Below are positions 6,736 through 11,368 of a stretch of 11,368 nucleotides of DNA, piece by piece (position 1 is the stretch's first letter; every line of letters begins with the position of its first letter). The DNA is taken from NCBI GenBank assembly GCA_903829855.1, contig CAIKRN010000086.1, positions 1 through 11,368 of the forward strand, written 5' to 3'. A program made the position numbers and the translations under genes. This DNA is from an uncultured Opitutia bacterium. Its GTDB lineage: Bacteria > Verrucomicrobiota > Verrucomicrobiia > Opitutales > UBA953. Below the pieces are notes generated by a model. The model was not told the origin of the DNA. It ran no database searches and worked only from the letters and a program-made list of their open reading frames with translations.

Positions 6736-6764
6736 TTGAAATCCCGTCCGCGTCTTGCACTCAT
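6736..6764 (+). promoter_or_regulatory. Weak candidate promoter before tRNA-Lys (CUU)
   Basis: TTGAAA (5 of 6 to the -35 consensus) is followed after 17 bp by ACTCAT (3 of 6 to -10). The predicted start, about 6771, would be close to the 5' arm of the inverted repeat around the second tRNA. The -10 match is poor, and the two tRNAs may instead be read as one transcript from the upstream promoter. Confidence 0.2.
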
Positions 6765-6770
6765 TCACAT

Positions 6771-6853
<83 letters not shown>

Positions 6854-6860
<7 letters not shown>

Positions 6861-6870
6861 AATTCTTTTT
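6854..6870 (+). terminator. Candidate tRNA transcript terminator
   Basis: The 3' arm CAGCGGG of the inverted repeat around the second tRNA is followed by AATTC and five T residues (6866-6870). If the arm pairs with its partner upstream of the tRNA, a stable stem would precede a U-run, which could end transcription. The T-run overlaps the stop codon of the convergent zinc-module gene. The stem is long-range, so this is tentative. Confidence 0.35.
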
Positions 6871-7192
6871 AAGCGCGCTTCCGGGCCTCCGAGAGCCGGC
6901 GGTAACGTTCGGCCATGTAAGCGGCATGACACGGGCGGCAGTAACTGTGATAGCTGTTCGAGGCCCGTAACCAGTGGAACATCTGGAGGGGCAGTTGCTG
7001 CCCGCATTGCGCACAATCGCGCTTAGTCTGCACCCGTCGACTGGAACGGTCAGCCGTCCGCTGGCGCACCGTGCTCGCCAGACAGGGGCGACAGAAGGGA
7101 TGAATGGCAGTGGTGCCGGCGAGGCGGTGAAAGAGCGCCAAGGGGCGTTCTTTCTGACAGCAACGGCATTTCTTCTTGGAGGAATCTTTCAT
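6869..7192 (-). CDS. Small protein with two tandem CX2C-X21-CX2C zinc modules
   Basis: I do not recognise a named gene. The 107-residue, basic product has two copies of a cysteine-pair module: C9/C12 with C34/C37, and C60/C63 with C85/C88. Both have exactly 21 residues between pairs, and the copies are offset by 51 residues. Beyond the cysteines the copies share PL, FH, L, H and CRPC at matching positions, about 13 identities in 29 residues, so this is an internal duplication. Such CxxC...PLxxFH...CrxC modules recall the zinc-binding parts next to HNH or endonuclease VII-type nucleases in phages, but no nuclease domain follows here. Each module could bind one zinc and the basic tail (YRRLSEARKRA) suggests nucleic-acid binding; both are inference. 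The start is well supported: GGAGG lies 4 nt before the ATG, the only good Shine-Dalgarno in the window. It lies downstream of glmS and converges with tRNA-Lys. Confidence 0.72.
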   Translation of the reverse strand: MKDSSKKKCRCCQKERPLALFHRLAGTTAIHPFCRPCLASTVRQRTADRSSRRVQTKRDCAQCGQQLPLQMFHWLRASNSYHSYCRPCHAAYMAERYRRLSEARKRA

Positions 7193-7196
7193 AGCC

Positions 7197-7201
7197 CCTC
7201 C
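7197..7201 (-). promoter_or_regulatory. Shine-Dalgarno of the zinc-module gene
   Basis: GGAGG on the minus strand, 4 nt before the ATG at 7192. It stands out because the other gene starts in the window lack a recognisable Shine-Dalgarno. It supports both the start choice and the reality of this small gene. Confidence 0.6.
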
Positions 7202-7246
7202 AGCAAGCCCCGCCTAATGAGCCCATGCAATCGCAGGAAGTTGGGT

Positions 7247-7275
7247 AATATTTCTAGTATCAAACCCCTACTCAA
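7247..7275 (-). promoter_or_regulatory. Weak candidate promoter of the zinc-module gene
   Basis: On the minus strand, TTGAGT (-35, 4 of 6) and AATATT (-10, 4 of 6) are spaced by 17 bp and overlap the glmS stop region. The predicted transcript would have about 48 nt before the ATG. Both hexamers are moderate matches; readthrough from glmS is the alternative. No clear terminator is visible in the 75-bp gap after glmS. Confidence 0.25.
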
Positions 7276-9106
7276 CGGTCACCGATTTCGCGAGATTCCG
7301 CGGTTGATCGATACCGCAGCCGCGAAGTCGGGCGACGTGATAGGCTAAAAGCTGCAACGCAACCGTGGCGGGCACGGTGGCGACCAAAGGATCACAGTCC
7401 GGTATCTGAATGACGTCATCGGCCACGGCCGCCCCCGCTCCGTCCGCCGTGATTAACGCGATGATTCGTGCTCCACGGGCTTTGCATTCTTCGGCATTAC
7501 TGAGAACCTTATCGAGGACCGGGGAGCGGTTGGCGAGCACCACCACGGGGGTGCCCGGGGTGAGCAAGGCAATCGGTCCATGCTTGAGTTCGGCGGCATG
7601 ATAGCCCTCGGCGTGGATATAAGAGATTTCCTTGAGCTTCAGTGCCCCCTCGAGGGCGACCGGGTACATCGGACCACGACCCAGGAAAAAAGCATGCTCA
7701 TGCTGCACTAATTTTTCGGCGACCTTAGCGATTGCCTCGTTCTGCAGGAGGACTTTCTCAATTAATTCAGGCAACCGGGCGATTTCCGCAGCCAGAAGTT
7801 GCCCGCGCTCACGGGATAGACGCCGACCGCGCCCGAGCTTCAAAGCCATCAACAACAACACCGCAACCTGACCCGTGAAAGCCTTCGTCGAAGCCACAGA
7901 GATTTCGGGGCCCGCGTGCAGGTAAACGCCGCGACCCGTCTCCCGTGCGATGGTCGACCCCACCACATTCACCAAGCCGATGACCATGGCACCCTTGTCT
8001 TTAGCTTCCCGGATCGCTGCGAGCGTGTCAGCCGTCTCCCCTGATTGCGAGATCCCAATCACCAGGTCCCGACCATCCACCAAGGGGTTACGATAGCGAA
8101 ATTCCGCCGCCTGCTGAGCTTCCGCGGGAATCGCCGCCACATCTTCAAAAGCAAAATCGCCAACCATCCCCGCATGGAGCGAGGTGCCGCAACCCACCAT
8201 AATGATACGCTGCATCTCGAGCAGCTCCCGGGCGGAAGAACTGATTCCCGAAAGGACGGCCGTGCCATTCGGAACATCCAGGCGCCCTCTTAAGGCATTA
8301 CGTACGGACTCCGGCTGCTCATAAATCTCTTTGAGCATGAAATGCTCGAAACCGGCCTTCTCTACTGCGTCAGCTTCAAAGCCAAGCTCAGCGACATCGC
8401 GGTCAATCGGCGAATGATTCAAGTCCGTGATTTCAACGGAATCAGCCGTGACCAGCGCCACATCGCCATCATCCAAATAGATTACCCGACGGGTATGCGC
8501 GATTAACGCCGAGGGGTCGGAAGCCACCAAGCATTCCCCCTCCCCCACGCCAATGACCAAAGGACTCCCCTTGCGGGCAACGACGATTTTCCCAGGTTCG
8601 TCAGCCGAAATCACCGCGATTCCATACGCTCCCTCAACCTGACGGAGTGCCTGAATGACGGCCTTACGTAAATCTCCGCGGTAAAACTCTCCCACCAGTC
8701 GAGACAGGGCCTCGGTATCCGTCTCGGAATCGAAGTGATGGCCCTTGGCCTCCAACTTAGCCCGAATAATTCGGTAATTCTCGATGATGCCGTTATGGAC
8801 TAAGGCAATTCGGCGGGAGGCATCGGCGTGAGGATGGGCATTCGCCTCCGTCGGTGCTCCATGGGTGGCCCAACGCGTATGTGCGATTCCGACCGTGCAT
8901 TTTGCCTGATGCTCTTCTGGCCAAGCCAAACGCACCTTATCGGCCAAACGTGCCACCTTACCGACGGCCCGAGCGGTCAGGATTGAAGCACCATCCTGCA
9001 GGGCCAAGCCCGAGGAATCATAGCCTCGATATTCAAGCCGACGCAGTCCTCCGATGAGAATGGGAGCGGCCGGAGATCGGCCGACATATCCGACGATGCC
9101 GCACAT
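7268..9106 (-). CDS. glmS: Glutamine--fructose-6-phosphate aminotransferase (isomerizing)
   Basis: Cytoplasmic first enzyme of amino-sugar synthesis: fructose 6-phosphate plus glutamine gives glucosamine 6-phosphate plus glutamate. The 612-residue product matches the usual length (E. coli about 609). After Met removal, Cys2 of MCGIVGYVG is the N-terminal nucleophile of the class II glutaminase domain. This domain also shows EYRGYDSSG, HTRWATHG and the loop HNGIIENY. Two SIS sugar-isomerase domains follow: GCGTS (305-309), ISQSGETADT (352-361) and SVASTKAFT in the first, and ELKHGP (506-511, His509) in the second. The C-terminus ends LAKSVTVE, with Lys607 matching the lysine that forms the Schiff base with the sugar. 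The start is fixed by the need for Cys at position 2. No ribozyme-like leader fits in the 3-nt gap to the upstream acetyltransferase gene, with which it is probably cotranscribed. Confidence 0.97.
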   Translation of the reverse strand: MCGIVGYVGRSPAAPILIGGLRRLEYRGYDSSGLALQDGASILTARAVGKVARLADKVRLAWPEEHQAKCTVGIAHTRWATHGAPTEANAHPHADASRRIALVHNGIIENYRIIRAKLEAKGHHFDSETDTEALSRLVGEFYRGDLRKAVIQALRQVEGAYGIAVISADEPGKIVVARKGSPLVIGVGEGECLVASDPSALIAHTRRVIYLDDGDVALVTADSVEITDLNHSPIDRDVAELGFEADAVEKAGFEHFMLKEIYEQPESVRNALRGRLDVPNGTAVLSGISSSARELLEMQRIIMVGCGTSLHAGMVGDFAFEDVAAIPAEAQQAAEFRYRNPLVDGRDLVIGISQSGETADTLAAIREAKDKGAMVIGLVNVVGSTIARETGRGVYLHAGPEISVASTKAFTGQVAVLLLMALKLGRGRRLSRERGQLLAAEIARLPELIEKVLLQNEAIAKVAEKLVQHEHAFFLGRGPMYPVALEGALKLKEISYIHAEGYHAAELKHGPIALLTPGTPVVVLANRSPVLDKVLSNAEECKARGARIIALITADGAGAAVADDVIQIPDCDPLVATVPATVALQLLAYHVARLRGCGIDQPRNLAKSVTVE

Positions 9107-9109
9107 AAA

Positions 9110-9994
9110 TTAGGAAAGAATATCGTGCTCCACGATGATGCCCGGGCGGGTGATCGCGCCTGGTGCGAGCTTCCGGCCAGGGTAAATGGAGGTGTGAATG
9201 CCGGTATGAACGTTGTCACCGATGATGGCGCCGAATTTGCGTCGCCCAGTATCGATGAGGACGCCCCCAACCATACTGCGGTGATTCTTGCCATCATGTC
9301 GGAGGTTCGAGGTCACGGTTCCTGCCCCCAGATTGACTTTCATGCCCAGCACGGAGTCGCCGACATACGAAAGATGGCCAACATTAGTCCCGGTCATGAG
9401 GAGCGAGTTCTTTAACTCCACGGCTTGGCCGACATGACAACCATCGCCGACCGAAGTCGCCCCACGGATATAGCAGTTAGGACCAATTTTACAGTCAGCT
9501 CCGATGATGACGTCGCCCTCGATTACCACACCCGGGAGAATCTTCGTGCCCGGACCGACCTGCAGCCGTCCGTCCACATAGAGGGACGGGTGATATTCAG
9601 CCGCGCGCGTATATTCCAACTTAGCCGCGAGTACGCGTTCATTAGCGGTCAATAGCTCCCAAGGATGCGAAAGGTGGAAAGACCTACCACTGACCACGGC
9701 GGGCCCGTGCCCAGACGGTCGGGTCAGCAGGACCTGCCCAAGAGGAGTCGTCAGGGCCTGCGCCTGGTCGGCAGCCAGAAACGTGAGTACATCAACTAAT
9801 TCCAGCCACGCCGCACCATCGACGAGGATATCATGCTTCGTTTCAGTCCCAGGAATAAGACAGGCCGCCGACAAGACCATTAACTGGTGCTGGCGCAGAG
9901 GGATATTCCCGACCAAGAACTCGGCCAGCGGCCGGGGCGACAACACCGCCATGGAAGGGTTTCCCCGTGTTTCTCCCAGATAGAAAGTGGCCAT
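9110..9994 (-). CDS. GlmU-like left-handed beta-helix acetyltransferase with atypical N-terminal domain
   Basis: Probable glucosamine-1-phosphate N-acetyltransferase. The C-terminal part of the 294-residue product (about 137-294) is a hexapeptide-repeat beta helix with the GlmU pattern: VELKNS (192-197), GHLSYVGDS (206-214; His207 and Tyr210 fit the catalytic His363 and Tyr366 of E. coli GlmU), NLGAGT (221-226), HDGKNHR, and TGRRKFGAIIGDNVHTGIH. The N-terminal ~135 residues lack the LxAGxGTRMxSxxPK uridylyltransferase loop. Instead, SPRPLAEFLVGNIPLRQHQL and SHPWELLTANERVL resemble parts of the alternative Bacteroidetes-type or archaeal-type GlmU-like enzymes, but this domain is shorter. So acetyl transfer is likely and UTP-dependent transfer looks absent or unproven. 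The position between glmM and glmS, with 2-3 nt gaps, supports a role in UDP-GlcNAc synthesis. A different sugar acetyltransferase is the main alternative. Confidence 0.85.
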   Translation of the reverse strand: MATFYLGETRGNPSMAVLSPRPLAEFLVGNIPLRQHQLMVLSAACLIPGTETKHDILVDGAAWLELVDVLTFLAADQAQALTTPLGQVLLTRPSGHGPAVVSGRSFHLSHPWELLTANERVLAAKLEYTRAAEYHPSLYVDGRLQVGPGTKILPGVVIEGDVIIGADCKIGPNCYIRGATSVGDGCHVGQAVELKNSLLMTGTNVGHLSYVGDSVLGMKVNLGAGTVTSNLRHDGKNHRSMVGGVLIDTGRRKFGAIIGDNVHTGIHTSIYPGRKLAPGAITRPGIIVEHDILS

Positions 9995-9996
9995 GA

Positions 9997-11352
9997 TTAA
10001 ATTTTGGCGAAGTCCTTCTCAATCGCCTGACGAAAAGTCAGCGACCAGCGATCTACCTCCGACTGCTGTTGGTGTTCGACCAGGATACGGAGTTTGTCCT
10101 CCGTACCCGAATAGCGAATCAGGTGGCGGCCGGCTTGGCCGAAAGCCGCCTCAGCCTTACGTAGTTCGGCCTGCAAGGAGTCAAGCTGTCCTAGCGGAAT
10201 CCGGGAGCGAACTTTCATGTTTACCAACGACTGGGGATACTCGCGCATGCAATTCGCCAACTGAGCGATGGTCGCACCTTTATTCCGCATGATTCGCAGC
10301 ACCTGCAACGCGCTCATGATGCCATCACCCGTGGTGGCATGGTCGGCAAAAATGAGATGCCCCGAATTCTCGCCGCCGAATGAATACCCACCTTTACGCA
10401 GAGCCTCGATCACATAGCGGTCACTGACCGCGGTGGTCACGACACCGATGCCTGCCTGACGCATAGACTCGTGTAGGCCCAGATTCGACATCACCGTACA
10501 AACCATCGTATTACCCTTCAACTTACCCTCTTCCTTCAACGCAAGGGCACAGAGAGCCAAAATACGGTCGCCAGAAATACTTACACCGGAGGCGTCGGTA
10601 AAAATTACCCGATCCGCATCACCATCGAGTGAAATCCCGATATCCGCCCCTTGCTCCCGGACAACTTTACCCGCTGCGTCTGGATGCAGCGCACCGAAGC
10701 CTGCATTGATATTCAGTCCATCCGGCTCGACACCAAGTTTGACGACCTTGGCACCCAGTTCCTTAAAGATCAGTGGTGCCAGCAAGTAGCCGGCACCATG
10801 CCCGCAATCGACCACGATTTTCATGCCGTCCAGATAGGCCTGACCAAGACTCTGCTTGGCGTATTCGATGTACCGACCGCGGGCATCGTCGATGCGGTAA
10901 GCTTTGCCGATCTTGTCGCCGGTGACGCCATTGGCTTTCACATCATAAAGCACTTCTTGCTCCACCAATGCCTCGAGCTCATCGGAAAGTTTATAACCAT
11001 CCGGACCAAAAATCTTTAAGCCATTATCTTCATAAGGATTATGAGAGGCCGTGAGCATAATGCCCGCACCGCAGCCCATCGACTTCGTTAGATGGGCCAC
11101 CGCCGGCGTCGGCATCGGGCCGACCAAGAAGACATCCATCCCGCTCGAAACCAAGCCACTGGTCAGCGCCGTCTCCAACATGTAGCCTGAAATCCGCGTG
11201 TCCTTGCCAATGATCACCCGATTGTGATTCGCCCCACTGGAGCGTAACACGCGCGAAATCGCCTGGCCGATCCGTAACGCGATTTCGGGCGTGATGGGAT
11301 ATTCGTTAGCTCGACCGCGGATACCGTCCGTACCGAAGAGTTTAGCGCTCAT
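9997..11352 (-). CDS. glmM: Phosphoglucosamine mutase
   Basis: Cytoplasmic enzyme that interconverts glucosamine 6-phosphate and glucosamine 1-phosphate, between GlmS and the acetyltransferase. The 451-residue product has the alpha-D-phosphohexomutase layout: N-terminal LFGTDGIRG (5-13), the catalytic phosphoserine loop TASHNP (101-106, Ser103), the metal-binding loop DGDADR (243-248), the sugar-binding loop GGENSGH (326-332) and the phosphate-binding loop RYSGTEDKLR (413-422). GlmM usually ends this last motif RxSGTExxxRVMVE; here it is RILVE. FGTDGIRG plus SHNPYEDNGLKIF favours GlmM over phosphomannomutase, and the downstream glmS supports it. The ATG at 11352 places FGTDGIRG at the expected distance and is preceded by the 11-mer also found before asd. 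It is the first gene of the minus-strand glm operon visible here; its promoter lies beyond the right edge. Confidence 0.96.
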   Translation of the reverse strand: MSAKLFGTDGIRGRANEYPITPEIALRIGQAISRVLRSSGANHNRVIIGKDTRISGYMLETALTSGLVSSGMDVFLVGPMPTPAVAHLTKSMGCGAGIMLTASHNPYEDNGLKIFGPDGYKLSDELEALVEQEVLYDVKANGVTGDKIGKAYRIDDARGRYIEYAKQSLGQAYLDGMKIVVDCGHGAGYLLAPLIFKELGAKVVKLGVEPDGLNINAGFGALHPDAAGKVVREQGADIGISLDGDADRVIFTDASGVSISGDRILALCALALKEEGKLKGNTMVCTVMSNLGLHESMRQAGIGVVTTAVSDRYVIEALRKGGYSFGGENSGHLIFADHATTGDGIMSALQVLRIMRNKGATIAQLANCMREYPQSLVNMKVRSRIPLGQLDSLQAELRKAEAAFGQAGRHLIRYSGTEDKLRILVEHQQQSEVDRWSLTFRQAIEKDFAKI

Positions 11353-11355
11353 GCC

Positions 11356-11366
11356 CTGATTTCGAG
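11356..11366 (-). promoter_or_regulatory. Shared upstream 11-mer before glmM
   Basis: CTCGAAATCAG on the minus strand ends 3 nt before the glmM ATG, the same spacing as the copy before asd. See the asd entry for limits. Only 16 nt upstream of glmM are inside the window, so any longer shared element cannot be judged. Confidence 0.25.
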
Positions 11367-11368
11367 AA

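Noticed and set aside
7193..7267. Terminator after glmS
   Set aside because: Only a weak GGGT/ACCC pairing over a long loop and no T-run on the minus strand.
6974..7348. A 124-codon plus-strand frame opposite the zinc-module gene and the end of glmS
   Set aside because: The opposite strand carries patterned cysteines, a Shine-Dalgarno and the secure glmS C-terminus. The plus-strand product has no pattern.

Overview
The window reads as ordinary chromosomal DNA from a Gram-negative, rod-forming bacterium. It is rich in G+C and almost fully coding. I see no phage, transposon, integron, CRISPR or defence genes. The style of the proteins (MreB, the short L,D-transpeptidase, a GlmU-like acetyltransferase of the alternative type) and the near absence of Shine-Dalgarno sequences suggest Verrucomicrobiota, perhaps an Opitutae-like lineage. 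That placement is recognition from memory and is not proven here.

Left third, plus strand: the elongasome cluster mreB (5' end outside the window), mreC, mreD and mrdA (PBP2). The genes are packed with gaps of 23 and 2 nt and then an ATGA overlap, so they look like one operon. It ends tail-to-tail against a minus-strand YkuD-type L,D-transpeptidase gene. The 5' end of that gene overlaps head-to-head with asd (aspartate-semialdehyde dehydrogenase, plus strand). asd is followed 3 nt later by a SpoU/TrmH-family RNA methyltransferase that resembles the RlmB catalytic domain without the usual N-terminal domain.

Middle: a 320-bp non-protein stretch (6549-6868) holds two tandem plus-strand tRNA-Lys genes (anticodons UUU and CUU). 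They differ at only four bases, two of which form a compensatory acceptor-stem pair. The second gene is bracketed by a 7-bp inverted repeat and followed by a T-run.

Right third, minus strand, reading leftwards: glmM, a GlmU-like acetyltransferase and glmS, with 2-3 nt gaps, then a small protein made of two tandem CX2C-X21-CX2C zinc modules.

Functionally the window is nearly all cell wall. GlmS, GlmM and the acetyltransferase supply GlcNAc-1-phosphate. Asd supplies the precursor of diaminopimelate. MreBCD and PBP2 insert and crosslink new peptidoglycan, and the L,D-transpeptidase family makes alternative crosslinks. rodA, the usual partner of mrdA, is not here, and no uridylyltransferase motif is visible in the GlmU-like protein. 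I do not see a convincing new multi-gene system. The most unusual items are the doubled zinc-module protein, the GlmU-like enzyme without a nucleotidyltransferase motif, the L,D-transpeptidase without an export signal, the methyltransferase without its N-terminal domain, and an 11-bp sequence shared just upstream of asd and glmM.
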